Shown: positions 33,170-42,247, counted from the first letter of the stretch. The stretch: 64,000 bases of DNA from Peptococcaceae bacterium 1198_IL3148 (GCA_036763105.1 JBAIYS010000001.1:186001-250000); one strand, 5' to 3'. Numbers and translations: made by a program. Notes: generated by a model from the letters alone, not told the origin.

Positions 33170-33206
33170 TTGGCAGGAAGATTGATATTCACTTCCTGCC
33201 AATTTA
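33170..33206 (-). terminator. terminator after the second YeiH-associated small gene
   Basis: TTGGCAGGAAG and CTTCCTGCCAA form an 11-base-pair stem, followed by TTTTAATTT on the minus strand. Confidence 0.78.
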
Positions 33207-33217
33207 TTAATTACTAT

Positions 33218-33343
33218 TTAAGCTATTATCTTTGCCAAGATTGCTAGCGCAAATCCTAAGCCACAGATTATCAAATCTTGTCTTCGATGTTTTTTATCTT
33301 CTTTCCTTGATTCTTCCAAACTCATAGTTTTAGCGTCAGCCAT
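33218..33343 (-). CDS. 41-residue single-helix membrane protein linked to YeiH-2
   Basis: A 41-codon gene with a consensus GGAGGTG starts 26 bases after the stop of the second YeiH gene. The product is MADAKTMSLEESRKEDKKHR followed by a hydrophobic helix LIICGLGFALAILAKIIA. It shares the start MAD-K and the architecture (charged N-terminus, one helix at the end) with the 55-residue protein at 28833, but little other sequence. A terminator follows. No family is recognised. A small accessory subunit of the transporter is inferred from position. Confidence 0.78.
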   Translation of the reverse strand: MADAKTMSLEESRKEDKKHRRQDLIICGLGFALAILAKIIA

Positions 33344-33369
33344 TTAAAGCACCTCCATTGTTATCCTAA

Positions 33370-34434
33370 TTAAAAGGGTAGGATCCACAGAACTGCTGCC
33401 AGAGCAACGATTGCCTTAATAATCGCTACAATGAAGCCTAAGACTATACCATCTTTACCGGCTGCTTTCATATCTGAGAATCTAGTGGTTAAACCGATGC
33501 TGGCAAAACCAAGGGTGAAGGCATAATCCATTAGTTTACCACCCATTTTAGCTTCTGCTTCGCTGAATACACCAGTTGTGTTAATGGTCATTAGCGCGAT
33601 GAATGCAAGTACGAACACTGGGAATTTGTCTAAAACGAATTGTGTCTTATTAATTTCACCAGCTTCTTTAGATTCATTGCCCAATACTTTCATTACAATG
33701 TACAGCACCACGAAAGGTAACAGTACCACACGACCCATGTTGAAAATACCAGCCATTAAACCAGCATCCTCACCGTAAGCAAAACCAGCGGCCAACACTT
33801 GGGCGGAGTTAACGATGGACACACCAGCCCAGGCACCAAATTGTTGTTGGCTTAAACCGATGGCGTTACCGATGGCAGGTAGGATAAACAGCATACCAAG
33901 ACCAAAAACCAAAATGGAGGCAATGGCGTAAGCCATTTCTTGCCCTTTAGCCCGAATGGCCGGTCCGGTAGCAACTGTAGCGGAAACACCACAGATGGAG
34001 TAACCAGCAGCTAAACAACCGCTTAATGAATCAGACAAAGTAAATTTGTTCTTTAACCTAAACATTCCCCACACAGTACCAAACAGAACTACTGTGATAA
34101 AGGCCATCGCAGCGGGACCAACAGCGATAAAACTTGACCAGGTATACTTAAGACCCATCAATACAATACCGGTTTTGGTAAAAATGGTGGAGTACTTCAA
34201 ACCTGGTTCAAATACAGTGGGTACACCAACGGTGTTACGAATCAGCATACCAAAAATAATGGCGATAAATACATAGTTGATACTTAATGCATCTTTAAGA
34301 GCTTTGGCGTTTTCCTTCATCCAGCCTTCTGTTTGAATGGCTAGGTAGGAAAGAGCAATAATCAAAATTAGACCGGGAATAGATTTTACGACCTTTTCGC
34401 CAAAACTTGGTTTTGCCACTTGTGCTTGTGACAT
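33370..34434 (-). CDS. YeiH-family putative sulfate/sulfite exporter (YeiH-2)
   Basis: The 354-residue membrane protein has about ten helices and the YeiH signature GYSICGVSATVATGPAIRAK, close to the usual length. GGAGG eight bases before the ATG at 34434 supports this start; a start five codons upstream has no site. It is divergent from the two-component sensor gene at 34843, with which it shares a roughly 400-base intergenic region, so it is a likely target of that system. The transported ion is unknown; sulfite or a related sulfur oxyanion is a family-based guess. Confidence 0.9.
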   Translation of the reverse strand: MSQAQVAKPSFGEKVVKSIPGLILIIALSYLAIQTEGWMKENAKALKDALSINYVFIAIIFGMLIRNTVGVPTVFEPGLKYSTIFTKTGIVLMGLKYTWSSFIAVGPAAMAFITVVLFGTVWGMFRLKNKFTLSDSLSGCLAAGYSICGVSATVATGPAIRAKGQEMAYAIASILVFGLGMLFILPAIGNAIGLSQQQFGAWAGVSIVNSAQVLAAGFAYGEDAGLMAGIFNMGRVVLLPFVVLYIVMKVLGNESKEAGEINKTQFVLDKFPVFVLAFIALMTINTTGVFSEAEAKMGGKLMDYAFTLGFASIGLTTRFSDMKAAGKDGIVLGFIVAIIKAIVALAAVLWILPF

Positions 34435-34842
34435 TAACCACACCTCCAATAAAAATTAATTTGTTACCAATTAAATAATTAGTAAGTTATAATATATAGT
34501 AGGTTTAAAAAACCAACACCCCTTTCAAAATTAATTTTTATATAATGCTTTAATGCTTTGCATTATGTCTATGCAACCTGTGCTTGATAGTGTATTCACA
34601 TGTTCTTTGTTTTATAATATGTTTAAGTTAATGTTAAATCAACACCTCTGGCATACTATGGATGTTTTGATCATTAACCCTGAACAAAAATAGTCACTGC
34701 GATGATAAAAAAGTGTCAACTGGGTGACAATAAAACCAGGTTTGCTATAATTCAGTGTTAACTTTAGATTGTCTTAAGCCTTTAAAGGACAAGTCGTAAT
34801 CGGTGTAGAACAATATAAAAAATCATTACTATTGGTGATAAC
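34435..34842. promoter_or_regulatory. divergent control region between YeiH-2 and the sensor kinase
   Basis: This region of about 400 bases holds two dyads. One is ATAATGC with GCATTAT at 34542-34566. The other is TGTCA-N6-TGACA at 34714-34729, overlapping a GTGACA -35. A 16-base spacer and TATAAT at 34746-34751 complete a promoter for the kinase gene. A NarL-type regulator encoded downstream could bind these. No gene is seen here. Confidence 0.5.
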
Positions 34843-36483
34843 ATGACGTCAATAAAAATTAATACAAAAATTCAAATTGCTTTGCTAATGACTATATTAG
34901 TTTCTGCTGCAATTTTGCTACATCAATCTCTCAGCACCCCTAGTCAGACTGAAATTATTAACCATTATTCCGAGCAATTGGCTATCAATGCCAAAGTATC
35001 TGAGGACATCGGCAAAATAACTTCTAATAGCCAAATGTATATTTTATATGCTGACAAACAGTACCTTGATGCCTTTAGGTATTATAGTGCTAAAATTATT
35101 GAAGATGAGTTAGCGCTGTACAACAATGCCAGCGAGCAGGGCAAGGAAAGCATTAATAAAATTATTGAATTGAGCAAAACCTACATTTCCTTTGTAGAAA
35201 ATGAAGTGGTGCCACTGATCAATGCCCATAACGAGTTGGCTGCCAATGATCTGAAGTACCTGCAAGTGCGACATAACGAATTCAGCCAAGAATTGCAACA
35301 ACGGGCTGCAGAGATAAGTTCTGCTAATATGGCTGAACTAAACAATTTTTTTCAAGGTACCGTCACAAATATTGGCGATAAAATAACGCTGCCGGTGATG
35401 TTTCTTTTAATATCCTTGCTGTTGATGCTGGCTGGTCTCTATGGCACGTTGACACAATTGTCATCCCACCATCAGTACTTAAATAAGGTATCTGAGAACA
35501 TAGAAAATGCCCTCATCATAGTTGACCGCAGCGGTGTTTTTAAGGAGCTAAATAAATCAGCCCGGGAAATATTGGGCATTGATCCCGATAAGTTGTTAGA
35601 AAAAAACATCAGTGAAATTCCCTACCTTTTTCCGCAACTGCAAAACATAGTACAGCCTTTATATGCGGTAATTATGCAAAAAAAGGAGTTGCTAAATCAA
35701 AGTATTGTTTACATCTATGCCGGCAAAAAGATTGCGCTTGATGTTGATTACCACCCGGTATTGGGCAATGATAATAAATTAATTGGTGTCATAGTTTTAA
35801 TGAATGTTGTTGCCGAGCAACGGGACAAGCATGTTTTATTAGACACCTTAGAGGCGGAAAGAAAGCGGCTTTCTATAGAAATTCATGATTGGATTGCCCA
35901 GTATCTATCTACAATTATTCATTCGGTTGACTACATTATTCGATTAGACAATATACCAAAGGATGAATTAAAGGATAGTTTGGTGACCATTCGCAGTCAC
36001 TGTCAAAATGCTGCCATAGAAATGCGAGGCATCATGAATAACCTCCACCCCTACTTGATTGACAAGGTGGGATTAGTGTCTGCCTTGGAATCTTATATTA
36101 ATACCTTCGAAAAGCTTAATAACATTAAGGTCTATGTTTTTTATCAAACCAGATCCCTTAACATACCAAACAAACTGGAAATAATTATTTATCGCATTAT
36201 TCAAGAAGCACTGAGCAACATCGTTAAACATTCTCAAGCCACCGAGGTAAATCTGCACTTTATTGTGGAAAGCAATTTATTAAAAATAGAATTAGAGGAT
36301 AATGGGGGCGATTCTGGAGAATTTGTCACCGGCAAAGGTATGTGGGGTATGAAAGAACGTGCTAAACTAATAGGTGGAGACATTGATTTCGAACACAGTG
36401 ATATCGGTTTTTGTGTCACCTTAACAGTTCCTATAGATTCAGGAGGCCATAATAATGAACAAAATCATGGTAATGTTGATTGA
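34843..36483 (+). CDS. NarL-family sensor histidine kinase with PAS domain
   Basis: The 546-residue kinase has an N-terminal membrane helix, a long extracytoplasmic helical sensor (about 35-180), a second helix (MFLLISLLLMLAGLYG) and a PAS domain (about 210-330). The catalytic part has the HisKA_3 signature ERKRLSIEIHDWIAQ, with the phosphorylated His, and a HATPase with QEALSNIVKHS and GMWGMKER. It is followed, with overlap, by its LuxR-type regulator. The sensed signal is unknown. The gene faces away from a YeiH exporter gene and lies between two of them, which suggests sensing of a sulfur oxyanion or related stress. Confidence 0.9.
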   Translation: MTSIKINTKIQIALLMTILVSAAILLHQSLSTPSQTEIINHYSEQLAINAKVSEDIGKITSNSQMYILYADKQYLDAFRYYSAKIIEDELALYNNASEQGKESINKIIELSKTYISFVENEVVPLINAHNELAANDLKYLQVRHNEFSQELQQRAAEISSANMAELNNFFQGTVTNIGDKITLPVMFLLISLLLMLAGLYGTLTQLSSHHQYLNKVSENIENALIIVDRSGVFKELNKSAREILGIDPDKLLEKNISEIPYLFPQLQNIVQPLYAVIMQKKELLNQSIVYIYAGKKIALDVDYHPVLGNDNKLIGVIVLMNVVAEQRDKHVLLDTLEAERKRLSIEIHDWIAQYLSTIIHSVDYIIRLDNIPKDELKDSLVTIRSHCQNAAIEMRGIMNNLHPYLIDKVGLVSALESYINTFEKLNNIKVYVFYQTRSLNIPNKLEIIIYRIIQEALSNIVKHSQATEVNLHFIVESNLLKIELEDNGGDSGEFVTGKGMWGMKERAKLIGGDIDFEHSDIGFCVTLTVPIDSGGHNNEQNHGNVD

Positions 36484-37066
36484 AGATCATAATGTATTTC
36501 GGGAAGGCCTAAAGAAGCTAATTGACTTAGAAGAAAACATGTCTGTCATCGCTGAGGCCGGTACTTTTCAAGAAGCTTTAAAAAATGTCAGTGAACAAGT
36601 GGATGTTATCTTGTTAGACATCAACTTGCCCGATGGTGATGGGTTAGAGTTGTGCTCCATCTTTAAACAAAAATACCCCGGTATTAAACACGTGGCCTTA
36701 ACTACCTATGACGATGCGGTGTTTATTAAAAAGGCCATGGATTCTGGGGTTAAAGGCTTTATACCTAAATATGCATTTTTTGATGAAATAAAAAGGGCCA
36801 TCATAACCACTTACCAAGGGAACTCCTATTTGCACCCAGGTTTAACTGATGCCTTACTTAACTATTCAGAACCGGGGCTAACTGATGCCGAACTGGAGAT
36901 CTTGCAATTACTGTCCAGTGGTAAAACCCAAAAAGAAATTGCCGAACAAATGTTTATCAGTCTTTCCACTTTGCGGCGCCGAATTCGGTCTATATTGAGC
37001 AAATTAAACGTCAGCACCGTTGAAGAAGCCCTGACCGCTGCCATCAAAAAAGGATTAATCCATTAG
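36455..37066 (+). CDS. NarL/LuxR-family response regulator
   Basis: The 203-residue regulator has a receiver domain with E10, D11, phosphoacceptor D55 and K109-like residues. A LuxR-type HTH follows (about 138-200, LTDAELEILQLLSSGKTQKEIAEQMFISLSTLRRRI). Its ATG at 36455 lies inside the end of the kinase gene, preceded by GGAGG, so it is translationally coupled. It probably controls the flanking YeiH genes and perhaps the downstream sensor and UspA genes. This is inferred from position. Confidence 0.92.
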   Translation: MNKIMVMLIEDHNVFREGLKKLIDLEENMSVIAEAGTFQEALKNVSEQVDVILLDINLPDGDGLELCSIFKQKYPGIKHVALTTYDDAVFIKKAMDSGVKGFIPKYAFFDEIKRAIITTYQGNSYLHPGLTDALLNYSEPGLTDAELEILQLLSSGKTQKEIAEQMFISLSTLRRRIRSILSKLNVSTVEEALTAAIKKGLIH

Positions 37067-37078
37067 GGAGTGGGTTTC

Positions 37079-38533
37079 ATGAAACGTAGCCCTGAAATAA
37101 AAAGAAGTACTTTACCGTTATATCTGATAATATTCTTTTTATGCCTGTTAATTATTTTTGGCATTGTGGAATTCCGCTATTTGAATAACATTTTAAATAG
37201 TTATGAGAGCAGTATTGAACAAATTGCCGTTAATAAAACCAATTCTTTTTTAAATCGCATTGAAGGTATCGCCGAAAATGTCGCCCGCAGAATTGAACTG
37301 AAACACATTGGCACAGATGATCAATCATTACAATCAATTTTACCTTACGATCGACGGATTACCAATGCTTATGTGGTTCACAGCAACGGGCACATCACCA
37401 GTACCTCTAATCTAACCGATATCGCCTATGTTTCAAGCTTAGCAACCAGCGTCAAAACAAAACAAACCGCCATCATATCAGACTTAAACTATGACGAATT
37501 TCTAAAGTTAAACGTGGTGAGCGCTGCCGTACCCTTGGCTGACGGCAACGTGCTGGTGATGGATTTTCGCATTGATGAATATCAAAAGCAAGTGATCGAG
37601 GAATTTAACACCACAAATTATAAAATAGCCGTTTTGGACAGCAACAATCTGCCCATTATTTGGCCATTTCCAGAGGAAGATTTTGCGACTTTTAATTTGA
37701 CCCAATCCAAAATTTCCATTAATGATAAGCACTATCTAATTGTAGATACCATCGTCAGCCAAACGCAATGGCGTGTGGTTTTATTTAAACAGGACACCAA
37801 TTTTGAAAAATATAGATCGGTGTTAATTATTTTTCTAGTATTTGCTCTATACTATTGCATTTATCAATTATTGGTTGAGTTTTGGGGTGTAAACAGTGCC
37901 AAAACTTATTTTGATAACATTGATTTTGCCATTTTAAATCAAGTAAATGAAGGCATAATTATTACCAATAATGCTGGGGTTATTGTTTTTGCCAATAATG
38001 TGGCCCACCAATTGTTCAGTGATCGCAAAAACAATTTAATTAATGTGCAATTGAAAGATATTATGGGTCATATTGAAAATATTCAAGGTAACCATCCCAG
38101 CTCCCAAAGACTGACCTTAAAAACATCGGATAAATTGATGGAAGCTATGCATTCACCAATTATTAAAAAGGGCAAAAGACTGGGGTCATTAAGTGTCATT
38201 CGGGTATATAACGGAGAAGAAAAGGCCTATAGAAATGTATTGGAAAAATTAATGGAAATTACCCGCGAAGGTGTTGTTTTCGTAGATGAAAACAACCAAA
38301 TAGTCACCGCCAATTTAATTGCCAAAATGTATTTAGGTAATTTAGACAGCGGTAAAAGTATTGAAGGATTAGATGCTAAACTTGCAGAATTTATTATAAA
38401 AAATATAGATTCCCGGTCTATAAATAGATTCAAGTTGGAATCGTATCATATATTGTGTGACGTAGCCCCAATTTATGATAACGATGGTGTCTATATTGGA
38501 ACGCTGATTGTGATGTTTGACCACGATAAATAA
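37079..38533 (+). CDS. Cache/PAS sensor protein without an output domain
   Basis: The 484-residue protein has an N-terminal helix and an extracytoplasmic dCache-like sensor (about residues 30-240, with AYVVHSNGHITSTSN and VVLFKQDTNF). A second helix and two cytoplasmic PAS-like domains (ILNQVNEGIIITNNAGVI and REGVVFVDENNQIVTAN) follow. No kinase, GGDEF, EAL or methyl-accepting domain follows; the protein simply ends. It is encoded four bases after the response regulator stop, so it probably modulates the kinase at 34843 through direct contact. GGGAG precedes the ATG at 37079. Confidence 0.82.
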   Translation: MKRSPEIKRSTLPLYLIIFFLCLLIIFGIVEFRYLNNILNSYESSIEQIAVNKTNSFLNRIEGIAENVARRIELKHIGTDDQSLQSILPYDRRITNAYVVHSNGHITSTSNLTDIAYVSSLATSVKTKQTAIISDLNYDEFLKLNVVSAAVPLADGNVLVMDFRIDEYQKQVIEEFNTTNYKIAVLDSNNLPIIWPFPEEDFATFNLTQSKISINDKHYLIVDTIVSQTQWRVVLFKQDTNFEKYRSVLIIFLVFALYYCIYQLLVEFWGVNSAKTYFDNIDFAILNQVNEGIIITNNAGVIVFANNVAHQLFSDRKNNLINVQLKDIMGHIENIQGNHPSSQRLTLKTSDKLMEAMHSPIIKKGKRLGSLSVIRVYNGEEKAYRNVLEKLMEITREGVVFVDENNQIVTANLIAKMYLGNLDSGKSIEGLDAKLAEFIIKNIDSRSINRFKLESYHILCDVAPIYDNDGVYIGTLIVMFDHDK

Positions 38534-38555
38534 ATTTGATTGGAGACCCCATTAC

Positions 38556-38990
38556 ATGATCGAACGGATACTATTAATATTAGGCCACAGCACTAACATT
38601 GATAACTTCATAGCGCTGGTGGATAAGTTACAGGGGCCAAGTTCCAGCGTGACGGTACTTAACATCATCGACAGTGGTTGGAAAAATATTCTGGGAGACG
38701 AGTGGATCAGTAATGCCACCACCCGAAACAACTTTTTTCAATACATGGAAAATAACTATTATCGAGAGGCTGTGAAAGGAAATGATGCCTTTAGCAAGTG
38801 GGCAGAAGGCAAAGGAATTACATTGAATCCTTTGATCAAAATCGGTGTGCCACAGAAAATAGTAATGGCTACATTTACTGAATTCGGTCCCTTTGACATT
38901 GTTATATTGCCAACGGGCGGTACAATAAATTTAAAGGCAGAAACTTTAGCTGACAAACTGGGTTGTCCAATTATAATCAACCCAGTTTAA
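38556..38990 (+). CDS. UspA-like protein
   Basis: The 144-residue protein starts MIERILLILGHSTNIDNF and has the UspA-like alternating strand/helix pattern, ending in VILPTGGTINLKAETLADKL and a CPIIINP strand. The typical nucleotide-binding GxxG loop is degenerate, so it may not bind ATP. It lies 22 bases after the Cache/PAS gene with GGAG before the ATG, and so is part of the two-component operon. It converges with the small YeiH-3-linked gene, whose stop overlaps its own. Confidence 0.78.
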   Translation: MIERILLILGHSTNIDNFIALVDKLQGPSSSVTVLNIIDSGWKNILGDEWISNATTRNNFFQYMENNYYREAVKGNDAFSKWAEGKGITLNPLIKIGVPQKIVMATFTEFGPFDIVILPTGGTINLKAETLADKLGCPIIINPV

Positions 38991-39133
38991 TCAAAAACCA
39001 GCACTAAAATTACTATGGTCAGGGCCAATGTCAAAGCAATATAGTCTTCAATGCGCTCGGTAATAAACAAATCAAAGGGGTTATTTTCAGACGTCTCTTC
39101 CCTTTTAGTAACCTCATCATCTTTAGACTTCAC
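38987..39133 (-). CDS. 48-residue single-helix membrane protein linked to YeiH-3
   Basis: A 48-codon gene with GAGGTGG seven bases before a GTG starts 33 bases after the stop of the third YeiH gene. The product is acidic and charged at the start (MKSKDDEVTKREETSENNPF), then FITERIEDY and one helix, IALTLALTIVILVLVF. It has the same layout as the small proteins at 28833 and 33218. Its stop overlaps the end of the convergent UspA-like gene by four bases. It is not recognised as any family. Confidence 0.75.
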   Translation of the reverse strand: MKSKDDEVTKREETSENNPFDLFITERIEDYIALTLALTIVILVLVFD

Positions 39134-39166
39134 ATTGCACCACCTCAACAAATTAGTAATTGTAAA

Positions 39167-40288
39167 TTAAGGTTGCTCATCAATAAACAACAGTACCACA
39201 ATTAGTGCTAAAACTGCTTTAAATATGGCGGCCGCTGTGCCTACCACCAGCGGTTTGCCGCCAGCCTTCCGTAATTCGCTAAAGGATATCTGCATGCCCA
39301 AACCTGCCAGCCCAATGGCAAAAAACCAATTATAGAGTTTTCTAATCAATGTCAATTCTGGTGAAGCTGGAGAGGTTTGTCCCAGCAATCCAAAGGATGT
39401 TAACAACACCATAGCTAAAAAACCCAATACAAAAACCGGAAACCGACTCCACAAACTGGTGTTGATGTTGATATCATCTTCTTCTGACCGGGCAGAACTG
39501 GTAAGCACTGCCAATGCCAACACCACAAAGGGTAAAAAAATAACTCTGATGATATTATAAATTTGGCCAGTTTTTAAACTCACCGAGGCGTGGCTGGTTG
39601 TCTCTGGATCAAAGGACAAACAGGCAGCTAAAATTTGACCGGAGTTTAGAATACCTGTGCCTGCCCAAACACCAAATTGATGCGGACTTAAGCCCACTAT
39701 GCTACCAACAATGGGGAAAATAAATAGGCAGGCCACCCCAAAGGAAAGTATGGTAGCAATGGAGTAGATAACATCGGTTGTTTTGGCGCGCACCGCAGGC
39801 GCTGCCGCCACAATGGCAGAAACCCCACATACCGCCACCCCCGCAGATAGCAGCGCTGCCGCCGATGGTTCCATCTTCATTTTATTGGCCAACCAAAAGG
39901 TAAAAAATATTGTTATGATAATAAATGCCGAAATAACGACAATGCCGGTACCTCCCAATCTAGTTAAGTCCACGATGCTGTACATCGAACCTAATAAAAT
40001 AACTCCCAATTTGATAAATAATTTAGAGGTTTTTATTCCACTGGCAGCCCATCGAGGTACTCCCAAAACATTTCTGATGATCATACCAATGATTATTGTT
40101 AAAAGTACATAGTTTAAATGTAAAACATCTATTAGTATTTTGTTAGTAACTTCGTTAGAGGCAAAATACGCTTCCAGACCGGGCCATTGGGGAAAGCCAA
40201 AGTCTTCCGTACCCATGGTTAAAATGGCAATGGCTAGCATTAACATAATCCCCGGCAACGTTTTAACTAGCGTTAACGATTTTTCCAT
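39167..40288 (-). CDS. YeiH-family putative sulfate/sulfite exporter (YeiH-3)
   Basis: The 373-residue membrane protein carries the family block AGVAVCGVSAIVAAAPAVRA, with about ten helices. It is the least similar of the three at this motif (VAAAPA instead of VATGPA or IATGSA), so it may have a different ion preference. AAAGGAGG precedes the ATG at 40288. It is in one unit with the 48-residue membrane protein gene and lies next to the two-component operon. Confidence 0.88.
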   Translation of the reverse strand: MEKSLTLVKTLPGIMLMLAIAILTMGTEDFGFPQWPGLEAYFASNEVTNKILIDVLHLNYVLLTIIIGMIIRNVLGVPRWAASGIKTSKLFIKLGVILLGSMYSIVDLTRLGGTGIVVISAFIIITIFFTFWLANKMKMEPSAAALLSAGVAVCGVSAIVAAAPAVRAKTTDVIYSIATILSFGVACLFIFPIVGSIVGLSPHQFGVWAGTGILNSGQILAACLSFDPETTSHASVSLKTGQIYNIIRVIFLPFVVLALAVLTSSARSEEDDININTSLWSRFPVFVLGFLAMVLLTSFGLLGQTSPASPELTLIRKLYNWFFAIGLAGLGMQISFSELRKAGGKPLVVGTAAAIFKAVLALIVVLLFIDEQP

Positions 40289-40381
40289 ATTTTTGCCTCC
40301 TTTTCGACAATTACTTCTATTATAGCATTAATTTAACTTATTTAACATTAAGCCAACTAACTATATTGTTGCGTTACCTAA

Positions 40382-40408
40382 AGAAAAAACCCTTAATATG
40401 GGTTTTTC
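40382..40408 (-). terminator. terminator after the ANTAR regulator
   Basis: AAAAACCC and GGGTTTTT flank a seven-base loop. On the minus strand it ends in TTTTTTC, overlapping the stop codon region. Confidence 0.75.
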
Positions 40409-40992
40409 TAATCTTTAGCTAATTCATTGGCAGTAATCACCGCCATGGCAATTTCACTGATACTCTTGCGCATGGTCATACTCATTTGCTGTAACATTTT
40501 GTGGGCTTCATCTTCTGAAAGGGCTTTATTCTGCATTAAAATGGCTTTGGCCCGCTCAATCACCTTTTTATTAGCCAATGTTCGTTTTAGCTCCTCCAGT
40601 TGCAAATCAAGTTTTTTAAAGCGCTCACAATTTGCTATCGCCTGTTCGATGGCAGTGTATAACTGCTGTTGACGGATGGGCTTTACCAACAGTGAGATAA
40701 AAAAAGAATCCCTGGTCTGATCGATGATCGCTCGCGCTGCCCTAGCCGTTAGAATAAGCGAAGGTGCCAGGGCTTCTTCCTCCAATATCTTAGCTACAGC
40801 CACGCCCCCCATACCCGGCAAGTGGCTATCTACAACCACTAAGTCCGGTTGGGTAATCCTAACTTGTTTAATTACCGACATTCCGTCAGTGGCCTCGCCT
40901 ACAATGCTGAAACCCGACCTAAAAAGCATTTCTTTTAACTTATCCAATGCGGCCACTTCACTCTCAGCTGCTACAATACGGCGTCTGGCCAT
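40408..40992 (-). CDS. response regulator with C-terminal ANTAR RNA-binding domain
   Basis: The 194-residue protein has a CheY-like receiver with an acceptor aspartate in VVVDSHLPGMGG. A coiled-coil linker and an ANTAR domain follow (KKVIERAKAILMQNKALSEDEAHKMLQQMS), as in AmiR and NasT. ANTAR proteins bind paired RNA hairpins and prevent transcription termination. The ATG at 40992 follows AAGGAGTG; starts upstream would overlap the alr gene. It lies 17 bases after alr and is probably cotranscribed with it. No histidine kinase of the matching EutW/NasS type is adjacent. Confidence 0.9.
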   Translation of the reverse strand: MARRRIVAAESEVAALDKLKEMLFRSGFSIVGEATDGMSVIKQVRITQPDLVVVDSHLPGMGGVAVAKILEEEALAPSLILTARAARAIIDQTRDSFFISLLVKPIRQQQLYTAIEQAIANCERFKKLDLQLEELKRTLANKKVIERAKAILMQNKALSEDEAHKMLQQMSMTMRKSISEIAMAVITANELAKD

Positions 40993-41009
40993 GGCTTCAC
41001 TCCTTAAGT

Positions 41010-42128
41010 CTATTTGTAAATCCTCGGCACCCTGGTAGCAACCATACAAACCAATTCATAATTAATGGTACCTAATTTTTCAGCCAGTTCTTCCACCGGG
41101 ATACAGCAATCACCTTGACAACCAATTACCACCACTTCATCACCGGTTTGTACCGTCTGATTGCTGCCCAAATCAACCATGCACTGATCCATACATATGC
41201 TACCCACCACCGGCGCCCTTTGACCAGCAACCAATACCTCTCCTTTTTTAAGCATGCGAGTAAAGCCATCGGCATAACCCAACGGTAGAGTAGCAATGGT
41301 TGTCTCCATTTCGGTACAATAACGACAGCCATAACTAATGTGGTTGCCCGCAGGCAATCTTTTGATATGAGCCACCCTGGTTTTTAACGCCATAGCCGGT
41401 TTCAATATCACTCTATCCCGATTAACTTCACTTGATGGGTAGAGACCATACATCATAATCCCCGCCCGGACCATATCCAAATGGGTGTCGGGATGATCAA
41501 TTATGGCGGCACTATTGGCAGCGTGGCGCAGCTTAAACTTAATACCCCTTTGGGATAGTTTGTCTATAAATGTTGTAAACCTTTCAAATTGTAAATTGAC
41601 GTAAGCTTTGTCCCAGGCATCGGCTTTAGCAAAGTGGGTAAAAATACCCTCTACATTAAGCTGAGGCAATTGCTTAATTTGTTCAATTTCTGCCAGTGAA
41701 TTTTCGTCTGGAATAAATCCTAATCTACCCATGCCGGTGTCAATTTTAATATGTATTGTTAACTGCTTGCCCATTTTTAGGGCAGCACTATTCAACTCTC
41801 GGGCCATCGGTAATGTATATACAGTTTGGGTAAGGTCGTTGGCGATTAATTCTTGGTACTGTTCCGGTGGAGTGTATCCCAGTAATAATATTGAACCAGT
41901 GATACCACTCTTCCGCAAAACTAGCGCCTCTCCCAAACGAGCCACCGCCAAACAGTCAGCCCCATTGGCCAAAGCTGTCTTCGCCACCGGTACCGCTCCG
42001 TGTCCGTAACCATTAGCTTTAACCACCGCCATCACCTTTGCCTGTGGTTTTACCACTCTACGAACTTCACCAACATTGTGAGCAATGGCAGACAAATCAA
42101 CCTCGGCCCATATTGGATGCGCCATCAT
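41010..42128 (-). CDS. alr: alanine racemase
   Basis: The 372-residue PLP enzyme interconverts L- and D-alanine for peptidoglycan. The N-terminal barrel carries the PLP lysine in VVKANGYGHG (K37). The second catalytic Tyr is in GNHISYGCRYC. The GDEVVVIG segment is in the C-terminal domain. Length is normal. It is followed by the ANTAR regulator and preceded, after a terminator, by alanine dehydrogenase, so alanine metabolism genes cluster here. Confidence 0.96.
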   Translation of the reverse strand: MMAHPIWAEVDLSAIAHNVGEVRRVVKPQAKVMAVVKANGYGHGAVPVAKTALANGADCLAVARLGEALVLRKSGITGSILLLGYTPPEQYQELIANDLTQTVYTLPMARELNSAALKMGKQLTIHIKIDTGMGRLGFIPDENSLAEIEQIKQLPQLNVEGIFTHFAKADAWDKAYVNLQFERFTTFIDKLSQRGIKFKLRHAANSAAIIDHPDTHLDMVRAGIMMYGLYPSSEVNRDRVILKPAMALKTRVAHIKRLPAGNHISYGCRYCTEMETTIATLPLGYADGFTRMLKKGEVLVAGQRAPVVGSICMDQCMVDLGSNQTVQTGDEVVVIGCQGDCCIPVEELAEKLGTINYELVCMVATRVPRIYK

Positions 42129-42218
42129 TTATCCTTCACCCTCTCTAATAAATATTAAACCCATAGTTGTATTATATTCAAAATTAAAAAACCAAAATCC
42201 TGCTATGCAGCAGAGCAA

Positions 42219-42247
42219 AAAATGCAGGGGAGATTCCCCTGCATTAA
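42219..42247 (-). terminator. terminator after alanine dehydrogenase
   Basis: AATGCAGGGGA and TCCCCTGCATT form the stem. On the minus strand it is followed by TTTTTTGC. Confidence 0.85.
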
